A DNA stretch of 64,000 nucleotides from Tessaracoccus coleopterorum (GTDB lineage: Bacteria > Actinomycetota > Actinomycetes > Propionibacteriales > Propionibacteriaceae), in assembly GCF_011174705.1 (NCBI RefSeq), contig NZ_JAANIJ010000001.1, positions 2,604,001 to 2,668,000 on the forward strand. Direction: 5' to 3'. A program made the translations under genes and the position numbers. Positions 41,200 through 52,500 of the stretch are shown here, piece by piece. The notes under the pieces are model-generated. The model was given only the letters and a program-made list of their open reading frames with translations. It did no database searches and had not been told where the DNA came from. Positions within the stretch are counted from its first letter, which is position 1. Each line of letters starts with the position of its first letter.

Positions 41200-42425
41200 A
41201 TGTCTTCACGTCCCGAGATTCTCTCCATCGTCCTGGCGGGTGGCGAGGGCAAGCGACTGATGCCACTGACCGCGGACCGGGCAAAGCCTGCGGTCCCGTT
41301 CGGCGGCACCTACCGGCTGATCGACTTTGTGTTGTCGAACCTCGCGAACTCCAACCTGCGGCAGATCGCGGTTCTGACCCAGTACAAGTCGCATTCGCTC
41401 GACCGGCACATCTCGAAGACCTGGCGCTTCTCCACAATGCTCGGCAACTACGTCGCGCCGGTTCCCGCACAGCAGCGGCTCGGACCCCGCTGGTACCAGG
41501 GAAGCGCCGACGCGATCCACCAGAGCCTCAACCTGATCCTCGATGCGCAACCCGACTACATCGTCGTGTTCGGGGCCGACAACATCTACCGGATGGACAT
41601 CGGGCAGATGCTGGACGCGCACATCGACTCCGGCCTGTCCGCCACCGTCGCCGGGATCCGCGTGCCGCGCAAGGAGGCGTCGGCGTTCGGCATCATCGAT
41701 GCGGGTGCGGACCACAAGATCAAGAAGTTCCTGGAGAAGCCGGCCGATCCGCCCGGTCTGCCCGACTCGCCCGACGAGTCCTTCGCGTCGATGGGCAACT
41801 ACATCTTCAGCAGCCAGGCGCTCATCGAGGCGCTCAAGGCGGACGCGGCCGACCCGACCGCCCGACATGACATGGGCGGCGACATCATCCCGTGGTTCAC
41901 CGACCAGGGGCAGGCGCAGGTCTACGACTTCAAGGACAACATGGTGCCGGGCGCCACCGAGAAGGACATCAACTACTGGCGTGACGTGGGCACCATCGAC
42001 GCGTTCCACGAGGCGCACATGGACCTGGTCAGCGTCGACCCCGAGTTCAACCTGTACAACCGCGACTGGCCGATCTTCACCGACCAGGTCCAGGCACCCG
42101 GCGCGAAGTTCGTGATAAGGGTCGGGCGGAGGACTCGATCGTGACCCCTGGCTGCATCATCTCCGGCGGCGAGGTCGACCGGACGGTCCTCAGCCCCAAC
42201 GTGCGGGTGGACAAGTGGGCCCAGGTCTCCGACTCCGTCCTGATGGACAACGTGTCGATCGGCCGCGACGCAGTGGTGCGCCGCGCGATCCTCGACAAGT
42301 TCGTGGTGATCCCCGACGGGGTCCAGATCGGCGTCGACCACGAGCATGACCGGGCCCGAGGCCTCAGCGTCTCGGAGGGTGGCATCGTCACGGTGGGCAA
42401 GGGCGTGACCGTCCCGCGCGACTGA
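41200..42425 (+). CDS. glgC: glucose-1-phosphate adenylyltransferase
   Basis: Makes ADP-glucose for glycogen and maltose-1-phosphate synthesis. About 408 residues. The nucleotidyltransferase domain has [38 protein letters not shown] and the metal site [13 protein letters not shown]; the catalytic region includes [20 protein letters not shown]. The C-terminal beta-helix has [20 protein letters not shown] and the allosteric tail. One base lost near 42115-42125 separates FVIR from EDSIVTPG. A terminator follows. Confidence 0.93.
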
Positions 42426-42446
42426 CCGTGACCAGGAGACATGACA

Positions 42447-42473
42447 GGAGCCCCGCACGTGGTGCGGGGCTCC
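42447..42473 (+). terminator. terminator after glgC
   Basis: Perfect stem GGAGCCCCGCAC / GTGCGGGGCTCC with a 3-base loop, 21 bases after the stop, followed by CTGCTGTTT. Confidence 0.88.
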
Positions 42474-42524
42474 CTGCTGTTTCCGTGGGCCCGCCGGTGA
42501 GCTGGAGCGCGGCAGCGTCACGGA

Positions 42525-42550
42525 CCACCGGTCACGCAGGTGACCGGTGG
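42525..42550 (-). terminator. hairpin downstream of the O-methyltransferase gene
   Basis: CCACCGGTCAC / GTGACCGGTGG, an 11-bp perfect stem, 14 bases past the minus-strand O-methyltransferase stop. It most likely terminates that gene. Confidence 0.7.
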
Positions 42551-42563
42551 GTGGGTGGTCCGC

Positions 42564-43206
42564 TCAGTCCTTGACCGCGACCAGCACGCCGTTGCCGACC
42601 GGGAGCATCGCCTGCGTGTAGGACTCGCTCCCTGTGATGGCCTCGAGCGCCTCCCGGATGATGATCCCCTCATCCGACTGGTCGTCGGGGTCGGCCACGT
42701 GGTCGTTCCACAGCACGTCGTTGACGATCAGCAGCCCGCCGTGGCGCAGCAGCCGCAGGGCGCTGGCCACGTACTCCACGTACTCCAGCTTGTCGCCGTT
42801 GATGAACACGATGTCGTAGGCCCCGTCGCGCAGCTTCGGCATGATCTCGATGGGGGCGCCCGCGATGAGGCGGAACCGCGAGGACGAAAAGCCTCCGCGG
42901 ACGAACAGGGCGCGCGCCGAGATCTGGTTGTCGGCCTCCGCGTCGATCGACGTCAGGATGCCGTCGGGACCCATCCCCTCCAGGAAGGTGAGCCCGAGGC
43001 GCCCATCAGGGTGCCGACCTCGACGACCGCCTTGGCGTCGATCGCACGTGTCAACATCTTCAACGTGGCGGCGATGCCGGTCGAAATCGGGGTCAGGGTG
43101 TGGACGATGGCCTCATCACGGGCCTCGGCCACGTCAGGGGAGGGGCGATGTAGTCCTCCGCGAAGGACCAGCTCGCCGCGTTCGGGGAATGCACTGGGTT
43201 GCTCAC
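42564..43206 (-). CDS. SAM-dependent O-methyltransferase (COMT/catechol type)
   Basis: About 213 residues (homologue of Rv1220c). Class I SAM fold: VVEVGTLMGASGLTFLEGM after repair, LTSIDAEADNQISARALFV, YDIVFINGDKLEYVEYV and NDVLWNDHVADPDDQSDEG. Methyl acceptor unknown. The start is a GTG at 43206 (SNPVHSPNAASWSFAEDY). One to two base losses occur near 43000 and 43138. It lies immediately upstream of dapA on the opposite strand, in the position seen beside sigE in other actinobacteria. Confidence 0.88.
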
Positions 43207-43239
43207 GCGGCCAGCCTACTAAGGCCCAAGCGGTCTTGA

Positions 43240-44154
<915 letters not shown>

Positions 44155-44236
44155 GGGAACAATTCGGCGCCGCCACTCGTTGAACGTGTGAACGGCTTCA
44201 CAGCTTCCTCACAGGAGGATCTGTCAGCCTTGAGGC

Positions 44237-44830
44237 ATGGAGAGGCGAAACGTGTTCAGAGGTGGCAGGACGGCGAAGCCCGTCAGCGACGCTTCATGGA
44301 CCGCGCCCACGTGGCAGGAGCTCGTCCGCGACCACTCGGCCCAGGTGTACCGGCTGGCCTACCGGCTGACCGGTAACCGGTACGACGCCGAGGACCTGAC
44401 GCAGGACGTCTTCGTGAAGGTGTTCAAGTCGATCCACACGTTCCAGCCGGGCACGCTCGAGGGTGGCTGCACCGCATCACCACGAACCTCTTCCTGGACC
44501 AGGCCCGCCGCAGGCAGCGGATCCGGATGGACGCTCTGAGCGCCGCGCCCGAGGGTGTCTGGGGCTCGGCGACCGGCCCGGCCGAACTGCACGACGACCT
44601 CGAGTTGGACGCCGACGTCGCGGCCGCGCTGAAGGCGCTCAACCCGAGCAGCGGGTCGCCGTGGTGCTGTGCGACATCGAGGGACTCAGCTACGAGGAGA
44701 TCGCGAAGGTTCTCGACGTCAAGCTCGGCACCGTCCGCAGCCGCATCGCCCGAGGCCGTGCCGCCCTCCGTGAGGCCCTCGCCCACCGTGCGCCCACCGA
44801 GGGCGCACCCGCTACGCCGGGGTCAACTAG
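44237..44830 (+). CDS. sigE: ECF sigma factor, SigE-like
   Basis: About 198 residues. Region 2: [40 protein letters not shown]; region 4: [20 protein letters not shown], then [20 protein letters not shown]. It directs the cell-envelope stress response. Base losses near 44464, 44650 and in the G run at 44819-44822 break it; the repaired end is ATPGVN and TAG at 44828-44830, immediately followed by the anti-sigma ATG. Identity as SigE rests on its neighbours rseA and tatB. Confidence 0.88.
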
Positions 44831-46264
44831 ATGGCCTCACCCACCTGCGAACGTTTCCGCGACGACCTGTCGGCCTTTGCCGACCGCACGCTGGCGCCGC
44901 GCAGGTGGGATCAGGTGGCCTACCACCTGGCGGGCTGTCCCGATTGCCGCTCCGAACTCGCCGCGATCAACGCCGTCTGCAGTGAACTCAAGCGGTGCCG
45001 CGCTGCCGACCCGTCCGACACCCTCGCCGCCCGGCTCGAGTCGATCGCGGGCGAGATACCGGAGGCCCCGCTCTACATGGCCTCCGGAGTCGGTGACCTG
45101 CCCTCGGCGCGCCGCACCAGGAGCCGCAGGGTCGCTCAGGGCTCCGTCGCCGCCCTCGTGGTGATGATGTCGGCCGTCGTGATCGCCGTGCTCATCGCGC
45201 CCGAACCCGCGCGCCTCACCAACGCCGTCAAGGCTGCCCGTGAGCAGTTCTCGATGGCCTCGTCCGCGATCAGCGTCAGCGACGCGATCGGGCGGTGCTC
45301 CTCGCCTCCGAGCGGGGCGCCGACCTCGGTGAGTCCATCAGCTACGAACCCCGATCCTCTGACGGTGCCATGGAGACCGTCAGCGACGCCCGCGCTGCGG
45401 CGCTGCTTCTGCGTGCCACGGAGTCCGAATCCAGCTTCACCGGGATGCAGCGCGTCTGGATCTCGGACGGCGAGGGCCGGTACCGCACCGCGGAGGTCCG
45501 CACCACCAAGGTCGCAGGCGACGGCGCAAAGCTCGAGGTCTTCGACGCGAGGGCGGCCGCTTCCTGGCGAGCTTCCTCCCGTCGTTCGGGTCGCGTCCGG
45601 TCGAGGCCCCGATGGTTGGAGCTTCTCCGAGTCGGTCGCCCCGAGGCCGTGGGGAGCGCACCGCGCACCACCTCACCGCCTGGCAGGATGGGCGCCGCGT
45701 CGCGGGCTGGTGGTTCGACACCGAGACGGGGGTGCTGCTGTGGGCCGAGCGCTACCAGCCGACGGGCGACGTCTCGATGGCCATCGGGTTCAAACAGTTG
45801 AGCTTCGGGACGGCGACGCTCGACCACTCGGACGCGCAGCTGATCGCCCTGCAGCCTGCCAGGCGGGATGACGGTGGCGGTTGGTGTGTCGGACTCTCGG
45901 AATGTCCCTCGGAGCTCGCGGGCTGCCCCTCGTCGCGCACTCCTCCTCGACCAACGCCGGAAGGCGGTCGATGACGCTCGTCTACTCCGACGGATTCGAG
46001 TCAGCGGTGGTCGGCTGGTCTGAAGGCATCCTCGATGAGGGTGAGAGCGGCACGCTCAGCCAGGCCATCGGCGCGCCGACCGTCGCCATGTGGCAGTGCG
46101 GAGACGCGGCCATCTGGGTGTCGACCAACGGTTCGCCGGAGCTGGTTGCCGAGCTGCAGGACGGGCTGCCGAGGGAACTTCCCTACAGCGTTTCGATGCT
46201 GGACAAGGTGGTCGCGGGATCGACCGACTGGTCCCGGGCGACTGATCCGATGAGTTACAGGTAA
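44831..46264 (+). CDS. rseA: anti-sigma factor with zinc-binding N-terminus and RseB/MucB-like extracytoplasmic domain
   Basis: About 477 residues after repair. The N-terminal ZAS motif is His-X3-Cys-X2-Cys in [14 protein letters not shown], which should hold the sigma factor. One transmembrane helix is at [19 protein letters not shown]. The large external part ([53 protein letters not shown]) is of the MucB/RseB sigma-regulator type. M. tuberculosis RseA lacks such a domain. Base losses near 45291, 45555, 45640 and 45910-45935 were assumed; the frame within 45550-45650 is least certain. Confidence 0.78.
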
Positions 46265-46274
46265 CCTGTCCTCC

Positions 46275-46681
46275 GTGTTCGGCATCGACGCTATCGACCT
46301 GGTCATCATCATCGTGCTGGCCGTCGTCCTATTCGGCCCAGAGAAGCTTCCGCAGTACTCGCGGAAGGCGGCGCGCGTCTTCGTGTACCTCCGTGACATC
46401 GCAAACAACGCCAAGAACACCATCGGAACCGAGCTCGGGCCGGAGTATGCCGACCTCGAGCTGAAGGACCTGAACCCCAAGGCGTTCCTCGCCAAGCAGC
46501 TCCAGAACGAGGTTGCCCTCATCGATGAGGCCAAGCGGGAGCTGAAGGACGCCGAGCAGCTGCTGAAGTCCGGGTCAAGGACGTCAAGGACGCGGCCTCG
46601 GTGGATGCCACCACGGCTGGTGTGCCTGCCCTCGAGGCGGCGGGCCCGAAGCACTCACCGTTCGACCCTGAGGCGACCTGA
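46275..46681 (+). CDS. tatB: Sec-independent translocase subunit TatB
   Basis: About 135 residues. N-terminal membrane helix and hinge: GIDAIDLVIIIVLAVVLFGP followed by EKLPQYSRKAARVFVYLRD, the TatA/B signature with the FGP motif, then an amphipathic helix. The Glu near residue 8 typical of TatB is Asp here. GTG at 46275. One base missing near 46572 (KSGVKDVKDAA). No tatA or tatC is in the window. TatB next to SigE/RseA is conserved in actinobacteria. Confidence 0.88.
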
Positions 46682-46682
46682 C

Positions 46683-47000
46683 TCAGAGGTCCTGCAGGGT
46701 GAGGGTCTCGTAGCAGTGCCAGGCCGGCTCCTCGTATGGGTGGGCCGCCAGCAGCGCCTCCACGGCCGCCCTGGCCCCCTCGCGAGGGCACACACACTCG
46801 ATCCGCACCTCGTCGACGACGCTGAGGCCACCCACCGCGCCGATGAACGGTGTGGCACCGTCTCCCGGCGGAACCGCCCTCACCCGGTGAGGTGAAGCTG
46901 CACGCCGTGTAGGCGCCCAGGGCGCCCGCCCCGGCCCCGCCAACGCCGCACGCACGGCGTCGGCGTGGTCGAGGGGCACGAAGCAGACGATGACCAGCAT
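46683..47000 (-). CDS. YqfO/NIF3-insert-like (CutA/PII-fold) small protein
   Basis: About 106 residues. The start LVIVCFVPLDHADAVRAALA and end ALLAAHPYEEPAWHCYETLT match the ferredoxin-like YqfO domain inserted in NIF3-family proteins and also found alone; PYEEPA is the hallmark. Function unknown, possibly metal or nucleotide sensing. One base lost near 46870-46885 garbles the middle. It is convergent with tatB by 1 bp and follows mrp by 3 bp on the minus strand. Confidence 0.75.
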   Translation of the reverse strand: MLVIVCFVPLDHADAVRAALAGPGRAPWAPTRRAASPHRVRAVPPGDGATPFIGAVGGLSVVDEVRIECVCPREGARAAVEALLAAHPYEEPAWHCYETLTLQDL

Positions 47001-47003
47001 GGG

Positions 47004-48153
47004 TCAGCTGGTCGCGAGCCGCAGCCGTTGACCGACGAGGCCACGCTTGCGGTCGACGACCTTGACGGCCAGCTCGGTGAGGGCGACGGCCGCGGCGTGG
47101 TCGGGGCCGAGTCGACGATCGGGGTGCCCCGGTCGCCGCCCGCCAGCAGGCTCTCATCGAACGGGATCTGCGCGAGCAGCGGAACCTCGTAGACGAGGCG
47201 CTCGGTGAGGGCCTCGGCGACCGTCTCGCCGCCGCCGGCGCCGAACAGCTCGATCCGGTGCGTCTCGTCGCAGCTGGGGCACGTGTGCTCCAGCCAGCTC
47301 ATGTTCTCGACGACACCCAGCACCCGCTGCTCGAGGATGTGGGCCATGGTGCCGGCGCGCTCGGCAACCTCTGCGGCCGCCGTCTGCGGGTGGTCACCAC
47401 GATCACCTCCGACTCGGGATCTTCTGCCCCAGCGACATGGCCACGTCGCCGGTGCCGGGCGGGAGGTCGAGCAGCAGGTAGTCGAGGTCGCCCCAGTAGA
47501 CGTCGGCGAGCAGCTGGGTCAGCGCACGGTCGAGGATCGGGCCGCGCCAGGCGACGACCTGGTCGCGGGAGGGCTTGAGCATGCCGACCGAGATCACCTT
47601 CAGGCCGCGGGCCGCGGGCACAGGCATGATCATGTCGTCGACGACGGTGGGGCGTGCGTCGCCCAGGCCGAGCAGGTCGGGCACCGAATGGCCGTAGATG
47701 TCGGCGTCGAGGATTCCGACGGAGCGGCCCTGGGCCGCGAGTGCCAGCGCGAGGTTCACGGTGACGGACGACTTGCCCACGCCGCCCTTCCCCGAAGCGA
47801 CGGCGATCACCCGGGTCAGGTTGCCCGGCTGGGCGAACGGGATGACGCGCTCGGCCACGCCGCCGCGCAGCATGGTGCGCATGGCGTTGCGCTGTTCGTC
47901 GTTCATGACGCCGAGCTCGACGTCGACCGAGGTGACGCCGTCGACCTTTGACACGGCATCTGTCACCCGGGTGGTGATCTCGGACCGCATGGGACAACCG
48001 GACACCGTCAGCAGGACGCGGACAAACACCGCGCCCGAGTCGTCGGCGCGCAGGTCATCGACCATGCCGAGCTCGGTGATGGGCGGCGGATCTCCGGGTC
48101 TTCGACCTCGTGGAGGGCCGCGCGAACGTGGGGCAGGAGGGGTTTTCGCTCAC
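47004..48153 (-). CDS. mrp: Mrp/NBP35-type P-loop ATPase, Fe-S carrier
   Basis: About 384 residues. An N-terminal MIP18/DUF59 domain (VRAALHEVEDPEIRRPITEL) is followed by the MinD/Mrp ATPase: deviant Walker A VASGKGGVGKSSVTVNLALA, DYLLLDLPPGTGDVAMSLGQ, and the Fe-S binding Cys-X2-Cys in EHTCPSCDETHRIELFG. It delivers Fe-S clusters to apoproteins. GTG at 48153. Base losses near 48143 (C run), 48095, 47417 and 47098. Homologue of Rv1229c. Confidence 0.92.
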
Positions 48154-48207
48154 GGGTAACGACTCTACCCGCCGTCCGGCGGAATGCTGCCCCGCCCGGA
48201 GCGGCGA

Positions 48208-48585
48208 TCAGGCCTGGGAGCGGACGTTCAGGGCATCGCCCAGCAGCACGATGCTGAGGGCAAGCAACCCCGGCAACCACAGGGATGCGAGGCTGCCGAG
48301 CACGATGACGGCGGGACCGACCACGACGTTGGCGGTGAACCGTTCCCGGTAGCGCAGTCGACGCGGTGATCCCGGAGCGAGCCAGACCCACCACATGGCC
48401 GCGAAGGCGAGCACGAAGAGCCCGGCCGCCGCGGCGCCGACCCACCAGCCGCCCGCGATCCGCCACAGCGAGACGGCGCCGATGATGAGCAGCGCGAGGT
48501 GGCCCACGAACAGCAGCAGCCCGAACCAACGGATGCCGCCGACCTGCCCGGCGCCGTCAGACGCCTCGTTTTCGACGTTGGTCAC
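48208..48585 (-). CDS. DUF2568/YrdB-like four-helix membrane protein
   Basis: 125 residues, intact. Four hydrophobic helices: FGLLLFVGHLALLIIGAVSL, WWVGAAAAGLFVLAFAAMWW, NVVVGPAVIVLGSLASLWLP, LLALSIVLLGDAL. The loop WWVWLAPGSPRRL resembles the WG.f.APka.rrl motif of DUF2568/YrdB. No function known. The GTG start overlaps the stop of the DUF1003 gene by 4 bp. Confidence 0.65.
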   Translation of the reverse strand: MTNVENEASDGAGQVGGIRWFGLLLFVGHLALLIIGAVSLWRIAGGWWVGAAAAGLFVLAFAAMWWVWLAPGSPRRLRYRERFTANVVVGPAVIVLGSLASLWLPGLLALSIVLLGDALNVRSQA

Positions 48586-49081
48586 GCGCCCTCCTCCGGA
48601 TCCTCGGTTGATTCGAGTCGCTCCGCCAGTTCGCGCAACTCGTTGCGCAGTTCACCGCGCACGAAATCGCGGGTGGCGAGTTCGCCCAGGTGCATACGGA
48701 TGGCGGCGATCTCGCGGGCAAGGAAGTCCATGTCGGCCCGGGACTGCGCCGCGATCCGGCGATCCTCGTCGAAGCTCAGCTTGTCGCGCCGCTCCTGCCG
48801 GTTCTGTGCGAGCAGGATCAGCGGCGCCGAGTACGACGCCTGCGTCGAGAAGAACAGGTTCAGCAGGATGAACGGGTAGGGTCCCAACGGAACCCGAACA
48901 GCCCGACGAGGTTGAAGGTGATCCACAGGATCACGAAGACCGTCATGTAGACGAGGAACTTCGCGGTGCCCATGAAGCTGGCCACACCCTCGGCGAAGCG
49001 GCCGAACGTCTCGGAGTCGACCGAGACCTTCGGCAGCCAGCGACGCTCACCGGGCTGCGACAGCGGGTTGCGCTCAGCCAT
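48582..49081 (-). CDS. DUF1003 membrane protein
   Basis: About 166 residues. FGRFAEGVASFMGTAKFLVY, ILWITFNLVGLFGFRWDPYP and FILLNLFFSTQASYSAPLIL give the two transmembrane helices of DUF1003. The C-terminal half is a charged coiled coil with RHLGELATRD-like heptads. Role unknown, often beside MgtE-like genes. One C lost near 48885-48890. It starts inside the 3' end of the MgtE-like gene (ATG 49081, alternative GTG 49084). Confidence 0.85.
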
Positions 49082-50330
49082 CACTCACCTCGACCTCGTC
49101 CATCTGGTCGCCGCGCCAGTCGGCGGGCAGCATGTGGTCGAGCACGTCGTCGACCGTGACCGCGCCGAGCAGGTGGTTGTCGGGGCTCACCACCGGCGCC
49201 ACGACGAGGTTGTACGTCGCGAAGAAGCGACTGACCTGCGCCAGCGGGAGTCAGGCGCCATGGCCTCCAGATTGTCGTCGAGGAGCGTCGCCACCAGTGT
49301 CGTGGGGGCTCACGCAGCAGCCGCTGCGTGTGGACGGCGCCGACATAGCGCCCGGAAGGGGTCTCCAGTGGCGGGCGACACACGAAGACCATTGACGCGA
49401 GCGCCGGCGTGAGCGACTCCTCGCGCACATTGGCCAGCGCCTGTGCGACCGTCGCGTCTGTGTCGAGGATCACCGGCTCGGGGTCATCATGCCGCCAGCG
49501 GTGAACTCCGCGTAGGTGAGCAGCCGGCGCACGTCAGAGGCCTCCTCCGGCTCCATCCGCTGCAGCAGGTCCTCGGCCACGTCGCTCGGGAGGTCGCGGA
49601 TGAGGTCGGCGGCGTCATCCGGGTCCATCTCCGCGAGCACGTCCGCGGCGCGGTCGGTGTCGAGTTGCGAGATCAACTCGATCTGCTCGTCCTCGGGCAG
49701 TTCCTCCAGCGCCTCAGCGAGCGTCTCGTCATCCAGGGCCTCGACGACGGCGGCCAGTGACTCCGGCTCGAGGTCGTGCAGTTCCTGGGCGATGTCGGCG
49801 GCCTTCATGTCGGAGAACTGCGCGATCAGATGGGCCGGGTCCGGCCGGTCCGCAGGATGAGTTCGGGGATCTCGCGCCAGGAGACGACCCGCGCCTCTAC
49901 CCGGCCACCGAAGCCGAACCGACCGACCCGGGTGGAACTGCGTAACGCCACCGACGCGAGTTCCCACTCGCGGTTGCGCACCTGATGCATGGAGATGTCG
50001 GAGATCCGGGTGCGCTGCTCGTGGCCCATGCTCCGGTCGAGCAGGTCGGCGGCGACGAGGAGCTCGGTCTCCCTGCGCTGGAACCTGCGGGTGTCGACCT
50101 GACCGAGGATGGCCACCTGGTTGGGGAGATGTTGTGCACGCGCACCATGGGCACGAAGATCCGTGCCCTGGCGAACAGCTCGATGACAAGCCCTTGACCC
50201 TGGGTGCGCGGCCCTCGGCGCGCAGATGGCACACCACGTCCTTGACGCGGCCCACCTGGTCGCCCGCTGCATCGACGATCGGTAGACCGACGACACGTGA
50301 GATGAAGACCTCGGAGTCCTTGGCGACCAT
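49074..50330 (-). CDS. MgtE intracellular-domain/CBS protein lacking the membrane domain
   Basis: About 420 residues (homologue of Rv1232c). A PRC-barrel-like N-terminal part ([20 protein letters not shown]), then the MgtE N domain of acidic repeats ([67 protein letters not shown]) and two CBS domains. The five-helix transport domain of MgtE is absent, so it is probably a soluble Mg2+-sensing regulator and not a channel. Multiple base losses (about 50196, 50130, 49840-49850, 49470-49490, 49245-49310). The end overlaps the DUF1003 start. Confidence 0.82.
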
Positions 50331-50421
50331 GCGCCCAAATCTAGTGGGTGAGACCGCGGCCCGTCCTCGTGCGTCGGCGTAGAGTTGACCGGACCCGGTC
50401 GATCACCCTAGGAGGATGTCC

Positions 50422-50922
50422 GTGAGCGAGTCGCCGTCCGCAGGCCCGAAGGCCTTCCGGCTCGAGTACCCGCAGCATCTCGCCGAGTACTCCTCGTATG
50501 AGGACGCGCAGGCCGCCGTCGACTTTCTGGCAGACCAGAAGTTCGCGGTTCAGAACCTGCTGATCGTCGGCACCAACCTCAAGCTCATCGAACGCGTGAC
50601 GGGGCGCCGCACCTGGGGAACGGTCCTGCTGCAGGGAGCCGTCTCCGGCATCACCACCGGCCTGCTCGTCGGGTTCATGCTCGTGCTGTTCTTCCCGAGC
50701 GGCTCGATGTCGATGCTGTTCGTCGGCCTCGCGCTCGGCATCGTGTTCGGCATCATCGCCGCAGGGCTCGGCTACGCCATCAGTGGAGGCAAGCGCGACT
50801 TCAACTCGGCCAGGCAGACCGTCGCCACGAGCTACGAGATCCTCGCCGAGCACAAGGTCGTCGCGCAGGCGAGGGAACTGCTAGCCAAGCGCCCCGGCGC
50901 GAGGGCGGCGTTGTTCGAGTGA
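50422..50922 (+). CDS. general-stress-protein-17M-like membrane protein
   Basis: 166 residues, intact. The N-terminal part PQHLAEYSSYEDAQAAVDFL, LLIVGTNLKLIERVTGRRTW is the GSP17M/YflT-type domain. Two transmembrane helices follow (LLQGAVSGITTGLLVGFMLV and FVGLALGIVFGIIAAGLGYA). The AGGAGG at 50410-50415 is six bases before GTG 50422 but touches ATG 50416, so the GTG is chosen. Homologue of Rv1234; function unknown. Confidence 0.82.
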   Translation: MSESPSAGPKAFRLEYPQHLAEYSSYEDAQAAVDFLADQKFAVQNLLIVGTNLKLIERVTGRRTWGTVLLQGAVSGITTGLLVGFMLVLFFPSGSMSMLFVGLALGIVFGIIAAGLGYAISGGKRDFNSARQTVATSYEILAEHKVVAQARELLAKRPGARAALFE

Positions 50923-51521
50923 ACTCCGAGTTCTGGGACGACCGCTACTCGCACCCCAACTACGTCTTCGGTTACCGGCCCAACGACTTCCTGAAGGCCC
51001 AGGCGAGGCTGCTGAGGCCGGGCACCCGCGTGCTGTGCCTCGGCGACGGTGAGGGACGTAACGGCGTGTGGCTCGCCGAGCAGGGCACGACGTGGTGAGC
51101 CTCGACTTCTCCCGGGTGGCCCTCGACAAGGCCGAGGCGTTGGCGGCGGAGCGCGGCACCTCCATCGAGACCTGGCAGGTCGATCTGGCCGAATGGGTGG
51201 ATCATCCCGATCCTGAGCGTCCGTGGGCGCGGTGGTGGCGATCTTCGTGCACCTTCCCGGGCCCTGCGACGCAGGGTCGCGGAGGTGGCCACGAGACAGT
51301 CGGCACCCGGCGCCAAGCTGATCCTCGAGGCGTACACGCCCGCCCAGCTCGCGCTCGGTACCGGCGGGCCCTCCGACCCGGCGCTGCTGATGACCCGCGA
51401 GGACGTGCTCGCGGACTGGCAGGGTTGGAAGCTCGACGTGCGTCTCGTGGAGCGTCGCATCTTCGAGGGCATGGGGCACCAGGGTCTGAGCTCGGTGGTG
51501 CAGGCCCTCGGATTACGGTGA
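50919..51521 (+). CDS. class I SAM-dependent methyltransferase (TehB-like)
   Basis: About 201 residues. FWDDRYSHPNYVFGYRPNDF, the SAM loop RVLCLGDGEGRNGVWLAEQG and VVSLDFSRVALDKAEALAAE are the TehB/thiopurine-type pattern. The end is GMGHQGLSSVVQALGLR. GTG overlaps the upstream stop (GTGA). Base losses near 51090 and 51228-51262. Substrate unknown. Confidence 0.8.
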
Positions 51522-51593
51522 CCGGTGGACCGCGCGCCTGCCGCGTCGGGTAGGTTCGTGCACGTACCTGCACAGCGAGTCGAGGAGGATCCC

Positions 51594-52414
51594 ATGGAGC
51601 TGAACACCACGATCTACAACCGCACCCTGGCGGCCGAGCGCGTGCTCCTGGTCGGGCCGAGTCTCGGCGGCAACGCAACCCACCAGTGGACCAAGGTGGC
51701 GGCCGCGCTGATCGACGACGCCCGGGTCGTCTTCGTCGACCTGCCCGGCTCGGGACTGAGTGAGCCGTGGAACGACGGTGACGAGGCCACCCTCGACACC
51801 GTCGCCGCCGCGATCGCCGATGTCGCCCGGGCGCAGAAGGCAGAGCTCGGTGATGTCCCCGTCTACTACGCCGGGCTGTCCATCTCGGGCGCAACTGGCC
51901 TGCACCTGGCCCGCGACTACGACGACCTGTTCGCGGGCATCATCGTCGTCGCCTCGGCCGCGACCGTCGGTGAGCCGGCCCGTTGGATTGCGAGGGCCGA
52001 GCAGGTCGAGGCGACCGGAACCCAGCAGTTGGTCGACGAGACCACCAAGCGCTGGTTCACCGCCGACTTCCGCGCGGAGCAGGCCGACACCGTCGCGATC
52101 ATCATGGAGGGCCTGTCCTCGAGTGAGGATCACTCGTACGCGCAGCTGTGCCGCGCGCTGGCTGTCCACGACATGCGCGCCGACCTGCCTTACATCCAGA
52201 CGCCGGTCATGATGATCGCCGGTGAGCGCGACTCGTCGACCCCATCGAGAACGTCGAACTCGTGGCCGAGACGGCGCCGCGCGGCGAGCTGCACATCGTC
52301 GAGGGCGCCGCCCACCAGGTGCCGGTGATGCGCCCGCTCGAGGTGGCCGCCCTGATCCGCACGATGCTGGACCGTCCGCGCTGGAACCGCGTGGTCAGCG
52401 AGTCCGGCGACTGA
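51594..52414 (+). CDS. alpha/beta hydrolase
   Basis: About 273 residues. Oxyanion/cap region LLVGPSLGGNATHQWTKVAA, nucleophile elbow VYYAGLSISGATGLHLARDY with Ser in GLSISG, acid Asp in MMIAGERDSSTPIENVELVA, and His in IVEGAAHQVPVMRP. It resembles 3-oxoadipate enol-lactonase-like hydrolases, but there are no catabolic neighbours. GAGGAGGAT precedes the ATG. One base lost near 52240. A strong hairpin follows. Confidence 0.8.
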
Positions 52415-52437
52415 GCCTCACCACCCGAGACGCGAGG

Positions 52438-52473
52438 GAGAGGGGTTCCGGCTTTCGAGCCGGGGCCCCTCTC
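52438..52473 (+). terminator. terminator hairpin after the alpha/beta hydrolase
   Basis: Outer stem GAGAGGGG / CCCCTCTC and inner stem CCGGCT / AGCCGG around a TTCG tetraloop, with a TT/GG internal loop, 23 bases after the stop. Confidence 0.85.
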
Positions 52474-52500
52474 TGCACGCGCTCCGCTGGGCCTTCTCGA

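Noticed and set aside
42525..42550. GTCAC-N4-GTGAC palindrome as an operator
   Set aside because: It is part of an 11-bp stem right after the O-methyltransferase stop and is better explained as a terminator.
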